A DNA stretch of 64,000 bases from Phytoactinopolyspora limicola. Lineage in GTDB: Bacteria; Actinomycetota; Actinomycetes; Jiangellales; Jiangellaceae. The position numbers and the translations under genes were made by a program. This document shows positions 32,878 through 41,041 of the stretch, piece by piece. The DNA lies in contig NZ_JAAOEN010000001.1 in NCBI RefSeq assembly GCF_011320225.1, positions 973,652-1,037,651 on the forward strand, read 5' to 3'. The notes beneath the pieces are model-generated. The model was not told where the DNA came from. It made no database searches and was given only the letters and a program-made list of their open reading frames with translations. Within the stretch, counting starts at the first letter, position 1, and every line of letters starts with the position of its first letter.

Positions 32878-33513
32878 CCTACGAGTTCGACCGGGCCTAC
32901 TGGGAGCGGCACTGGAACGCCGAGAGCGCCACGACCCGCGGCGGCGAGCTTCCGGTCAACCCATACCTGCTCGCCGAGACCGCGGACCTGCGCGTGGGCT
33001 CGGCACTCGACGCCGGCTGCGGGACCGGGAACGAAGCACTCTGGTTGGCTCAACAGGGCTGGCAGGTCACAGGAGCCGACGTTGCCGGCACCGCGCTCGC
33101 CGCGGCGGCCGACCGGGCCGAAACGGCGGGACTGGCGAGAGACATCGAATGGGTCCAGGCGGACCTGACGACCTGGGAGCCGGGCCGGACCTGGGAGCTG
33201 GTGGTCACCAGCTACGCCCATCCCGTCACCGGGCAGCTCGCCTTCTACCGCCACATCTCATCCTGGGTCTCTCCGGGCGGCACCTTGCTGATCGTCGGCC
33301 ACCTGCACGGCCAGCACACCGGCGGCCACGGAGGCCACCACGGCAGCGACGGGCATCCGGAGCACGCCACCGCCACGGCCGCCGGCATCACCGAACTGTT
33401 CACCGGCCCCGATTGGCACGTCGAGGCGTGCTACGAGAACACCCGCACCGTCGCGCCGGGGCGGCGCCCCGGTGGAACTGAACGACATCATCGTCCGCCT
33501 CCGCCGTACCTGA
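32874..33513 (+). pseudogene. Class I SAM-dependent methyltransferase, C-terminal frameshift
   Basis: Starting at ATG 32874 (overlapping the oxidoreductase stop), the frame encodes YWERHWNAE, then the SAM motif ALDAGCGTGNEALWLAQQGW (~45-64) and ADVAGTALAAAADRAE. It is intact to about residue 195. At the GGGG run 33458-33461 the frame shifts. Removing one G gives the natural end APVELNDIIVRLRRT followed by a stop at 33511-33513. As sequenced, the protein would run on with an unrelated Pro/Arg-rich tail to 33767. Translational coupling suggests joint function with the oxidoreductase. Confidence 0.78.
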
Positions 33514-33816
33514 GGCGCCCCCGCCTTCCTCCGCTTCTTCTACTTCTTCTGCGCCGGGCCGCGCCATCCGGCCTGCTGCTGGTGAGCGGCCTGCCGAACA
33601 TGCTGACGAGGGGACCGTGGACACGCCATCATCCGGTGCACGCCGAATCGGCGGGTGGCGGACACCACGCTCTCGCCGTTCTCTCGGTCAGTTCGGATAG
33701 CGTCCGCGCCACCGCCCTTTTTTGGCCGCCGACATCTATCAGACCCTCCCCTTGTGATCTCAAATAAACTTGTTCCAGGGATAGGATGAATTAAGTTTAT
33801 TTGAGAAGGAGAAGCT
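33514..33816. other. Intergenic region before hipB
   Basis: About 300 bp without a supported gene. The last ~60 bp are AT-rich and contain the dyad at 33758-33806 described separately. Frames on the minus strand here are Arg/Pro-rich and look like composition artefacts. Confidence 0.4.
33758..33806. promoter_or_regulatory. 14-bp perfect inverted repeat upstream of hipB
   Basis: TCTCAAATAAACTT (33758-33771) is repeated in inverse as AAGTTTATTTGAGA (33793-33806) with a 21-nt spacer. The right arm ends 10 bp before the hipB ATG, and the AGAAGGAGAAG ribosome site partly overlaps it. This AT-rich dyad stands out in GC-rich DNA and is a strong candidate HipB/HipA operator. Confidence 0.6.
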
Positions 33817-34173
33817 ATGGCGCGCAAGGTCGTTTCGCCGTTGCCGGCGACCAGTGACGCGCTTGGCGTGCTCGGGAATCAGGTCCGCATCGCCCGCCAT
33901 GATCGTGGCTGGACGGTGGCGGAGCTGGCTGCTCGCGTTGGGGTCTCGTCGCCTACCGTGCTCGCTATCGAGTCCGGTGCTCCAGGCACCGCGATTGGCA
34001 CGGTCTTCAATGCCGCCTTTCTGGTCGGGGTGCCGCTATTCGGGGTCGAGGACCGGGCTGAGCTGGCCCGGATGCGGCGGCGGGGAGAGGAACACATCGC
34101 CTTGATCCCGTCCCGCGTGCAGGCAGCCACCAGCAGGAAGGCCGGGGACGACACTGATGACCTCGACTTCTGA
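33817..34173 (+). CDS. hipB: HipB-like XRE antitoxin
   Basis: This 118-residue protein has an HTH-XRE domain (~18-70: LGNQVRIARHDRGWTVAELA, RVGVSSPTVLAIESG), the usual DNA-binding antitoxin of HipBA modules. It is expected to dimerise, bind the operator upstream and hold HipA inactive. A strong AAGGAGAAG ribosome site precedes the ATG. Its 3' end overlaps hipA by 17 bp, which enforces coupled synthesis with antitoxin first. Confidence 0.85.
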   Translation: MARKVVSPLPATSDALGVLGNQVRIARHDRGWTVAELAARVGVSSPTVLAIESGAPGTAIGTVFNAAFLVGVPLFGVEDRAELARMRRRGEEHIALIPSRVQAATSRKAGDDTDDLDF

Positions 34174-35563
34174 GCGGGATCACGCCGAGCAGGTCTACGT
34201 GTGGACCTGGCTTCCCGGTCACACCGAACCCGTGGTGGCGGGGCTCGCTCGGGTTCGGGGCGGCCGGATGGAGTTCGGCTATGGCCGCTCCTACCTGGCT
34301 CGCCCGGACGCCATCAGCCTGTACGGCCCGGAGGTGCCGCTTCAGGAGGGCTGGATCGAACCGGTTGGTCTTTTGACGATGCCCGGCTGCCTGCGCGACG
34401 GTTCCCCGGACGCCTGGGGGCGTCGTGTCATCGAGTCGCGGATGGGCGTGGACGAGAACAGCCTCTCCGAGATCGGATACATGCTGGAGTCCGGCAGCAA
34501 CCGTCTCGGCGCGAACGACTTCCAGGCTCGTCCCACCCAGTACGAGTCTCGGAGAGACACCGCCTCTCTGGATGAACTCCACGAGGCCGCGCGGCGATTG
34601 CAGGAGGGGCGCCCACTGTCGACGGCCGCCGAGGAGGCGTTGGTTCACGGAACGACCATTGGTGGTGCGCGACCGAAGGTGCTTGTCGATGACGGCGACG
34701 GGGGCCAGTGGATCGCGAAGCTATCTGCGTCCTCGGACTCGGTGTTCTCCGTCGTCAACGCCGAAGCGACCGCCCTCGAACTGGCACGACGGGCCGGGAT
34801 CGACGTGCCCGAGTCTCGGGTCACCCGGTCTCTGGGGCGCGATGTGCTCCTGGTGCGTCGTTTCGACCGGCCGTCTGATGGTGGCCGCCGACATGTGGTC
34901 TCCGGTTTGACGATGGCCCGGGAGGACGAGGTGAGTGCACGATACGTGTCCTACCCCGGCATCTTCGATGTGCTTCGCGAGCACGGGAGCCAGCCCGAGA
35001 AGGTCGGACGTGATCTCTTCGACCGCATCGTGTTCAACATGGCGATCAGCAACACCGACGACCACGCTCGCAACCACGCCGCGTTCTGGGACGGCGAGCA
35101 CCTGAGACTTGCCCCTGCCTACGACCTCGCGCCGGGCAACCGGTCGGGTGATACCGAGACCCAGGCAATGGCCTTCGACCGGGATGGGACGAGGGAGAGT
35201 ACGTTTGCGGCCGCGGTGCGTGCGGCACCGGTATACGGCCTGGCCGTGCCGGAGGCGCGAGAGCGCGTCACCCGGATCGTCGACAGCATCCACGACAACT
35301 GGGACGAGGCCGCGGATATCAGCAGGCTTACCCGGGCCGACAAGGACCGCTTGTGGGCACGTCAGATCCTGAACCCCGCCACCTCGTACGGCTATGGCTC
35401 GACGTCCCACGCCACAGGCGCCTCGCTTCAGAAGCACGACACCGACCTCGCCGGACCAGATCCGACCCGCCCGTCCCGCCAGCCGCGAGGACGAACTCGC
35501 GGCACCAACTCGACGTCGTCCAAAACGGCCGGACGGGGCGAAGGTCCGGGGCTGACGAGCTGA
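34157..35563 (+). CDS. hipA: HipA-like serine/threonine kinase toxin
   Basis: This 468-residue protein has the HipA N-terminal couple_hipA domain (~10-115), then the glycine-rich loop GTTIGGARPKVLV (~172-184). The catalytic segment NMAISNTDDHARNHA (~295-309; NxDDHxxN) follows, and the metal/ADP motif APAYDLAPGN lies near residue 320. Family kinases phosphorylate targets such as glutamyl-tRNA synthetase and induce dormancy. About 60 extra low-complexity residues at the C-terminus exceed the usual length. It overlaps hipB, forming a type II toxin-antitoxin pair. Confidence 0.9.
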   Translation: MTSTSERDHAEQVYVWTWLPGHTEPVVAGLARVRGGRMEFGYGRSYLARPDAISLYGPEVPLQEGWIEPVGLLTMPGCLRDGSPDAWGRRVIESRMGVDENSLSEIGYMLESGSNRLGANDFQARPTQYESRRDTASLDELHEAARRLQEGRPLSTAAEEALVHGTTIGGARPKVLVDDGDGGQWIAKLSASSDSVFSVVNAEATALELARRAGIDVPESRVTRSLGRDVLLVRRFDRPSDGGRRHVVSGLTMAREDEVSARYVSYPGIFDVLREHGSQPEKVGRDLFDRIVFNMAISNTDDHARNHAAFWDGEHLRLAPAYDLAPGNRSGDTETQAMAFDRDGTRESTFAAAVRAAPVYGLAVPEARERVTRIVDSIHDNWDEAADISRLTRADKDRLWARQILNPATSYGYGSTSHATGASLQKHDTDLAGPDPTRPSRQPRGRTRGTNSTSSKTAGRGEGPGLTS

Positions 35564-35648
35564 CGAGCCCCGTGTGTGCGCCCCGGAGGAGCGTGTCTAT
35601 GTCGACGCGAGTGGTGTAGCGGCTCTTGGGGCACGACGAGCGCGGATC

Positions 35649-36419
35649 CTACGGCGTGTAGACGTACGGGGTGGTGGTAGTCAGCGGCACGAAGCCGAGC
35701 CGTTGCAGGATCGGGCGGCTCTGGCTGGAGGCGTCCACCTGTAGGTAGCGGTAGCCGCGCTCGGCCGCGATCCGCGCCCGCAGCGCCACCAGTGCACGGT
35801 AGATGCCCCGTCCGCGCCAGTCGCTGACTGTGCCACCACCCCAGAGACTGGCGAACGCGGCGCCTGGCGGCATCTCCATCCGCGCCGCGCTCACCGGCAC
35901 ATCTGCGGCCATGACAACCGCCGCCCACATCGTCGCCGGCTCTTCGGCCAGTTGCGGGAGCACGTGCCGGGCGATCCACGAGCTGTTGGTGCCGAACACG
36001 TGATCGTGGACTTGGGCCATGAGCTCCGCACCGGCCGCGTCGATGACCGGGCGCAGGTGGACGCCGTCGGGCAGTTCGGTGCTGGTGGACAGGTCGCGAG
36101 TCTCCGCGACCATCAGCGTCTCGTCGGGCTCGGCCACGAATCCGGCCGCGCGGAGCCGGTCGGGGAGGTCGGCGGGCTGGTCGTGGGCATACATCTTCCA
36201 CTCGAACGCGCGCCCCAGCGCGGTGAAATACCGCACCTGCGCCGCGATGGCCGCGTCCACGGTGCTGTGGTCGAGATCCGACCAGACGACGCCGTTCCAG
36301 CCCTGGCCGACCTGGCGCACGACGCCGTCGGTTCGTTCCACCCGGGAATCGGGACCGTCGGCCCGTGCGTGTCGGCGCATATCTTCGTCGAACACCGCAA
36401 GCATCGCATTGTGATCCAC
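35649..36419 (-). CDS. GNAT family N-acetyltransferase
   Basis: This 256-residue protein has a poorly conserved N-terminal half and a C-terminal GNAT domain with the acetyl-CoA motif VSDWRGRGIYRALVALRARI (~195-214), followed by GYRYLQVDASSQSRPILQRL and the terminal beta strand FVPLTTTTPYVY. It acetylates an unknown amine substrate. It converges on hipA and stands alone, so the neighbours give no hint about its target. Confidence 0.85.
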   Translation of the reverse strand: MDHNAMLAVFDEDMRRHARADGPDSRVERTDGVVRQVGQGWNGVVWSDLDHSTVDAAIAAQVRYFTALGRAFEWKMYAHDQPADLPDRLRAAGFVAEPDETLMVAETRDLSTSTELPDGVHLRPVIDAAGAELMAQVHDHVFGTNSSWIARHVLPQLAEEPATMWAAVVMAADVPVSAARMEMPPGAAFASLWGGGTVSDWRGRGIYRALVALRARIAAERGYRYLQVDASSQSRPILQRLGFVPLTTTTPYVYTP

Positions 36420-36509
36420 GTGCCAAGTGCACCAGCAACGACACGGCCGGGCAACGCGTTTTTCACACCGCAGCAGCCTGCGCCACGACGAGGTGCGCGG
36501 ACACCGCCT

Positions 36510-36739
36510 CTACACCGATTGCGCCGGCGACTCCTCCATGCTTTCCGCGCTATCGATAACCTCTTCGGTCAGCTCCGGGTCCGGCTCTTGGTCGCCCGAC
36601 CCAGGTAGGTGATAGCCGTATAGGGCGGCCACCAGGTAGTCGTCCACATATCTGTAGCGTCGGCTTCCTCCACCTCGCGGCCGAATATGTCCGAGGTGAC
36701 CGGCGTCGGCGGGTTCCAGTCGAAGCCTTGGTCGGCCAT
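36510..36739 (-). pseudogene. Small hypothetical gene with apparent frameshift
   Basis: From ATG 36739 the minus strand reads MADQGFDWNPPTPVTSDIFG and GREVEEAD. Near 36660 coding character switches frame to YRYVDDYLVAALYGYHLPG and a tail ending EESPAQSV and a stop at 36510. The two halves together would make a ~75-residue acidic protein with consistent codon bias. I do not recognise the family. A one-base indel would explain the break. Confidence 0.35.
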
Positions 36740-36869
36740 GCATACTCGGCTGCTTCTTCGGTGCGCCGGGGCCCGGGTCGGTTGCCGAAACGTCGAGTCC
36801 AAGTAACAATAAGAACTGTTCTCAATAACACCACTCTGTCATCACCGCGCTCGAGACTGAAGGCTTCCG

Positions 36870-37850
36870 ATGCCACCAGCGATCCCCACCGATGCGTCCT
36901 TCCTTGCGCCCGGCGACGGCATCGCCGACTGGCGACTCGTCCTCGCCTATGAGGCGGCAGCCGACGCCGGCGTACTGGACCGGCTGCCTGCTACTCTCGA
37001 GCAGTTAGCCGGCGACGACCTCGATGTGGGAGCGGTACGTGCGGTCCTCGGGGTACTCGAAGCCTGGGACGTCGTCCGATGCGATGGACAGGTCTATGCA
37101 CCCGGGACGGCCGCGCCCAAGCCTCCAGACGACGAGGTGCTCATCCGGCACGGTGCCACGATCCGGCGGTGGGCTGGGTTGATCGGACCGCGCTTGCGGG
37201 ACCGGCAGGCGAGCCTCGACAGCCTGGGAACTCCACGGCCGCCCCGCCAGGACCTGCTGGCTCGCAACGCGCAGCGCATCACCGGATCGCTCATCGACCG
37301 GTGCCTGGAAGCCGTACCAGGCTGCCGAAACGTACTGGATCTGGGTGGCGGGCACGGGATACACGCCCTGGAGCTCGCCCGACGTGGCATCGCCGTCACT
37401 CTGCAGGACCTCCCACCGGTCGTGGACGCCGCCCAGCGGGACGGCACGCTTACCGCGGCCGGCGTCAGTCTCTTCGCCGCAGACCTGCGCACCGACCTCG
37501 CCACCGGCCCCTTCGATCTGGTGCTGTGTTCCGGAGTGACCAACATGTTTGACGCTCGGGCCAACCAGGACCTCTTCCATCGAGTACGGCCCCTCCTCGC
37601 TTCGGATGGAGCATGCGCGGTGGTCAGCTTCATGCGCGGTCGCAACGAGGCTGCGGCAAGCTTCGCGCTCCAGATGCTCGTATGGACCGACGGCGGCGAC
37701 GCGCATGCCGCGGCCGACTACCAGTACTGGTTCCAGCAAGCCGGCTTCAACCAGATACACACCCACGAGCTGGATGAGCTACCCCAGACCCTCGTTCTCG
37801 CGCGCTGCCCCTCGAGGTGGGGCGTCGCTGGGCTGGATGTCGAGGATTAG
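36870..37850 (+). CDS. SAM-dependent methyltransferase with N-terminal winged-helix-like region
   Basis: This 326-residue protein has an N-terminal helical/winged-helix region (~20-80; LEQLAGDDLDVGAVRAVLGV) like the dimerisation domains of O-methyltransferases, then a Rossmann domain with NVLDLGGGHGIHALELARRG (~153-172) and a second-strand Asp in VTLQDLPPVV. It probably methylates a small molecule. Its 3' end overlaps the converging TetR gene by 72 bp, which is unusual and could produce antisense interference. Confidence 0.82.
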   Translation: MPPAIPTDASFLAPGDGIADWRLVLAYEAAADAGVLDRLPATLEQLAGDDLDVGAVRAVLGVLEAWDVVRCDGQVYAPGTAAPKPPDDEVLIRHGATIRRWAGLIGPRLRDRQASLDSLGTPRPPRQDLLARNAQRITGSLIDRCLEAVPGCRNVLDLGGGHGIHALELARRGIAVTLQDLPPVVDAAQRDGTLTAAGVSLFAADLRTDLATGPFDLVLCSGVTNMFDARANQDLFHRVRPLLASDGACAVVSFMRGRNEAAASFALQMLVWTDGGDAHAAADYQYWFQQAGFNQIHTHELDELPQTLVLARCPSRWGVAGLDVED

Positions 37851-38384
37851 GTTGGCGGCGCGGGCACGGACGGCGGCGTCGCTGCGGTCCGGGTGGTCGG
37901 CGGCCAGGAAATGGTGGCCAATGGCGAGGCAGAAGGCGAGGAGGCTGCGGGCTTCGACCTCGTCGGGGTCGGAGCAGAACGTGCTGATCATGTCGCGGGC
38001 GAGCTGCATCCGACGGTTGTCGACTCTGCGTAGGCGTTCGGCCGCCCGCACGTCGCGACGAGCCCAGTCGCGTACGGCCAGGTCGACCTGGAGCAGCCGG
38101 CCGGCGGGGAAGGTGAGCATCCCGGCGAGCCGGACCCTCTCCTTGGCGTCGCCGGTCTCCTGTGCGACGCGGTCGAGGACGTCGTCGACGCTTTCCCGCT
38201 CCCAGGCATCCAGCATCGCCTCCAGCAGGGCGTCGCGGTCGTCGAAGTACCCGTAGAACCCGCCCTTGGTCACGCCGAGCGCCTTGGCGAGCGTCTCGAC
38301 CCGTACGGCGACCACGCCGCCGGTCGCCAGCGCCTGCAAGCCCTGCTCGATCCATTTCTCCCGGGGTGTGCGCAACGCGCCCAT
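37779..38384 (-). CDS. TetR-family transcriptional regulator
   Basis: This 201-residue protein starts at ATG 38384. Residues ~5-50 form the TetR DNA-binding domain (EKWIEQGLQALATGGVVAVR, TLAKALGVTKGGFYGYFDDR). The C-terminal helical domain would bind ligand. It is divergent from a small monooxygenase-like gene, with a GTTATACG-CAAC-CGTATAAC dyad between the two genes. It very likely represses that gene and itself. Its 3' end runs 72 bp into the converging methyltransferase gene. Confidence 0.9.
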   Translation of the reverse strand: MGALRTPREKWIEQGLQALATGGVVAVRVETLAKALGVTKGGFYGYFDDRDALLEAMLDAWERESVDDVLDRVAQETGDAKERVRLAGMLTFPAGRLLQVDLAVRDWARRDVRAAERLRRVDNRRMQLARDMISTFCSDPDEVEARSLLAFCLAIGHHFLAADHPDRSDAAVRARAANLILDIQPSDAPPRGAARENEGLG

Positions 38385-38448
38385 GCGTGCCGAGCCTCGC
38401 TTTCTTGCCCTTGTACGGGTCCGTATAAGAGGTAGGTATAGGCTACCT

Positions 38449-38468
38449 GTTATACGCAACCGTATAAC
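38449..38468. promoter_or_regulatory. TetR-type operator dyad
   Basis: GTTATACG-CAAC-CGTATAAC is a perfect 20-bp dyad 16 bp before the ATG of the monooxygenase-like gene. A further CCGTATAAG half-site lies at 38421-38429 toward the TetR gene. Both suit a TetR dimer site in the divergent spacer. Confidence 0.6.
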
Positions 38469-38484
38469 GTCAGGAGGATGTGTC

Positions 38485-38772
38485 ATGTCGTTCGGCTTTA
38501 TCGCCTTTCACTACCCGGCGCCCCAACATCTCGACGAGTTCGTCGCCGGCTGCAACAAGGTTGCCGACGCGGCCCGGCGGCAGTCGGGTTTCGAGTCGGT
38601 CGGGGTCTGGGTGACCACCGATGGTGGCGCCGTCGTCACCACGGGCGCGTTCGAGTCCGAGGAGGCTTTCCAGGCGGCGGCAGCACTTGCCGGGGAGATG
38701 GATGCGGCGCCCGACGGGATCAGCGACCTGGAGGTCAAGCCTCGTGAGGTCCACCTCGTCCGGTCGCCATAG
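38485..38772 (+). CDS. Small ABM-type (antibiotic biosynthesis monooxygenase-like) protein
   Basis: This 95-residue protein starts at ATG 38485 after CAGGAGG. Its pattern FIAFHYPAPQHLDEFVAGCN, then GFESVGVWVTTDGGAVVTTG and FESEEAFQAA, fits the dimeric alpha/beta ABM ferredoxin-like fold. Such proteins range from heme- or quinone-active oxygenases to structural homologues without known activity. No heme ligand is diagnostic here. It is probably the main target of the divergent TetR regulator and is followed by a DUF2867 gene 13 bp later. Confidence 0.65.
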   Translation: MSFGFIAFHYPAPQHLDEFVAGCNKVADAARRQSGFESVGVWVTTDGGAVVTTGAFESEEAFQAAAALAGEMDAAPDGISDLEVKPREVHLVRSP

Positions 38773-38785
38773 GCAGCGGGTCGGC

Positions 38786-39391
38786 ATGAGGCTCCCGAAC
38801 TCGGCGCATACGGAACAGCCGTGGCGGATCCACGAGATCGCACCGGACTTTCGGATCGAGGATGTCTGGGCATATCGGACCCCTGGCGCTGGGCCCGACG
38901 ACTTCCCGACGATGCTCGCTGCGCTGATGGCATCCAACAAACCCGGGCGCGTGGACGTGCTCACCCGGTTGCTGTTCGCGGTGCGCTGGCGGCTCGGTGC
39001 CCGGTTTGGCTGGGACCACGCCGAGCAGGCGGTCGGCGGCAGGGTCCGTTCGCTGCGTGAGCGGCTGCCTGCCGACCTGCGCGACGGTCCGGCCGGCATG
39101 AACGATCCCAACATTCCGTTCACGCCCGTCTACCAGCTGCGGAATGAATGTGTCCAAGAGCTGGCCAACAAGACTGTCCATGACCTCCTGCACCTGGGCT
39201 GGGTGCCGACCGGGGATGGTGAGTACGAGCTGCATATGACGGCCCTGGTTAAACCCAATGGCCTGTTCGGACGTTTCTACATGGCCGCGATCAAACCGTT
39301 TCGCTACCTGATCGTGTACCCGGCGATGACGCGCAGGTGGGAGCGCGCCTGGAGGGACCGAGCCGCGCTCGTCCCGGGCTCCGAAGGGTAG
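38786..39391 (+). CDS. DUF2867 domain-containing protein
   Basis: This 201-residue protein resembles DUF2867, with RIEDVWAYRTPGAGPDDFPT near residues 23-42, VYQLRNECVQELANKTVHDL around 110-130 and a C-terminal LIVYPAMTRRWERAW. The internal hydrophobic stretch (FYMAAIKPFRYLIVYPAM) could associate with lipid. The family often accompanies oxidoreductases, but its activity is unknown. It lies 13 bp after the ABM-like gene and is probably co-transcribed under the TetR regulator. Confidence 0.75.
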   Translation: MRLPNSAHTEQPWRIHEIAPDFRIEDVWAYRTPGAGPDDFPTMLAALMASNKPGRVDVLTRLLFAVRWRLGARFGWDHAEQAVGGRVRSLRERLPADLRDGPAGMNDPNIPFTPVYQLRNECVQELANKTVHDLLHLGWVPTGDGEYELHMTALVKPNGLFGRFYMAAIKPFRYLIVYPAMTRRWERAWRDRAALVPGSEG

Positions 39392-39469
39392 GTGGCCCGA
39401 GTGGCGCCTCGTGGTGTGGAGTCGTGGCGGGTGGGCTCAGGGGGCGCGGCCAGTATGTGGGATCTATGA

Positions 39470-39515
39470 TTCTAGTAAACTAATACTTGTATCTCTTTTC
39501 TAGTATAATGGCGGG
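39470..39515 (+). promoter_or_regulatory. AT-rich leaderless promoter with TTCTAGTA repeats
   Basis: TATAAT at 39504-39509 lies 6 nt before GTG 39516, so transcription should begin at the start codon. TTCTAGTA occurs twice (39470-39477 and 39498-39505), 28 bp apart, the second overlapping the -10 box. The same octamer occurs upstream of the converging DUF5994 gene (41765-41772). Confidence 0.6.
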
Positions 39516-39827
39516 GTGACTCAATGGAGCTTCATCACCAACCACGCTCGGGCCCTGTTGTTCATCGCCGGCCACCCCGACGCCCGGCTCCGTGATCTCG
39601 CTGCCGCGCTGGATGTCACCGAGCGTAATGCGTACGGGATCGTCACCGATTTGGTGACATCGGGCTATGTGATCAAGGAGCGTGAGGGGCGCCGCAACCG
39701 GTATCACATCCAGGATCACCTCCCGATGCGAGACACGATTGGCCGGGAACTCACCATTGGCGAGGTGCTCGATCTCCTCGCCGACCGGGGCAGCCCATCC
39801 GACGGATCGGCAACCGCCACGACGTGA
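39516..39827 (+). CDS. Small MarR-like winged-helix regulator
   Basis: This 103-residue protein has the winged-helix core HPDARLRDLAAALDVTERNA (~19-38) then VTDLVTSGYVIKEREGRRNR, which is the recognition helix and wing. The C-terminal part (TIGEVLDLLADR) is short. The leaderless promoter contains TTCTAGTA repeats over the -10 box, suggesting autorepression. The same element precedes the DUF5994/desaturase genes on the other strand, making them the likely regulon. The effector is unknown. Confidence 0.82.
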   Translation: MTQWSFITNHARALLFIAGHPDARLRDLAAALDVTERNAYGIVTDLVTSGYVIKEREGRRNRYHIQDHLPMRDTIGRELTIGEVLDLLADRGSPSDGSATATT

Positions 39828-39933
39828 CCGGTCGGCGCTCTGTTGTCCAAGGGGCCGATGCAGGTGATTCGCCTGGGCGACACCCAAGCTCCGCGTCGAG
39901 CGACGGGGCCAAGGCCCCACCTACGGTCAGAAG

Positions 39934-41022
39934 TTAGGCGCGGTACTGGGCGGCGAGGGGGCAGCGGAACGGGTCGGTGTTGGCGTGCTCGACGGTGTTG
40001 AGGTAGCGGATGATGGCGCGGTAGGCGCCGAAGAAGCTGGTTTCGGTGTACCGGACGTCGTGTTTGGCGCAGTGCTCTCGGACGAGAGATTGTGCCCGGC
40101 GTAGGTTGGGACGGGGCATATTGGGGAACAGGTGGTGCTCGATCTGGTAGTTGAGCCCACCCATGGCGAAGTTAGTGAGTCTGCCGCCAGTGATGTTGCG
40201 TGACATTAGTACTTGGCGTCGGAGGAAGTCGATCTTCAGGTCGGGTGGCACGATGGGCATGCCGACGTGGTTAGGCGTGAAAGCACCGCCAAGAAACAGC
40301 CCGAACAGGCCCATCTGGACTCCGAAGAAGGCCGCCGCCTTACCCGGTGGCAGGACGAGGAGGAGGACGGTGATGTATCCACCGAAGCGGCCGGTGATGA
40401 ATGCGACTTCCCACCAGCGGTGCTTGAGCTGCCGCCGTTGAATGAGCGTTTGAACGCTCGAGATGTGGAGCGCGAGTCCCAGGAACAGGATGAGGGGGAA
40501 GAAGTAGCCCTGCCAGCGGGTCAGGCGCGCGGCCAGTCCGCGCCGGTTCCGGGCGATGGCAGGGGTGAAGGCGAACGCGCTGGGTCCGATGTCGGGGTCG
40601 GAGCCTTCCTTGTTGGGGTTGGCGTGATGCCGGCTGTGTTTCCTCATCCACCAGCCGTGGCTGAGCCCGGCGAACAGGTTGGATAGGACCCGCGAGGTCC
40701 AGTCGTTCCAGTGGTGGGAGGTGAAGATCTGGCGGTGTGCGCTGTCGTGACCCAGGAAGCTGAGCTGGGCGAGCACAACGGCTAATCCTGCGGCCAGGAT
40801 CAGCTGGAACCAGGAGTTGCCGAGGAAGGCGAACGCCACCCAGATGCCCGCGAATGCCGCCACCGTGATCGTGATCTTGGTCCAGTAGTAGCCGTACCGC
40901 CGCCGCAGCAGTCCGGCCGCCTGGACCTCCCGGGATAGTTCGGTGTACGAACTCACGTACCGCACGCTGCGTGGAGTGCGCCCACTTTCCGTGTCTACCA
41001 GGTTGGTTGCTGTGGGGCTCAT
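39934..41022 (-). CDS. Membrane fatty acid desaturase
   Basis: This 362-residue protein has the three histidine boxes of acyl-lipid/acyl-CoA desaturases: GHDSAHRQ (~90-97), HSRHHANPN (~128-136) and QIEHHLFP (~305-312). Four hydrophobic membrane segments lie between them. The QxxHH third box is typical of front-end or linoleoyl-type desaturases. With ferredoxin or a cytochrome as donor it would insert a double bond into membrane acyl chains, possibly in response to cold or membrane stress. It lies 19 bp after the DUF5994 gene on the same strand. Confidence 0.92.
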   Translation of the reverse strand: MSPTATNLVDTESGRTPRSVRYVSSYTELSREVQAAGLLRRRYGYYWTKITITVAAFAGIWVAFAFLGNSWFQLILAAGLAVVLAQLSFLGHDSAHRQIFTSHHWNDWTSRVLSNLFAGLSHGWWMRKHSRHHANPNKEGSDPDIGPSAFAFTPAIARNRRGLAARLTRWQGYFFPLILFLGLALHISSVQTLIQRRQLKHRWWEVAFITGRFGGYITVLLLVLPPGKAAAFFGVQMGLFGLFLGGAFTPNHVGMPIVPPDLKIDFLRRQVLMSRNITGGRLTNFAMGGLNYQIEHHLFPNMPRPNLRRAQSLVREHCAKHDVRYTETSFFGAYRAIIRYLNTVEHANTDPFRCPLAAQYRA

Positions 41023-41041
41023 GTGGGCCTCCCCTGGGTGG

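Noticed and set aside
33540-33827. 95-codon minus-strand frame before hipB
   Set aside because: Its composition is irregular, it has no ribosome site, and it crosses the hipB promoter dyad. No family resemblance was seen.
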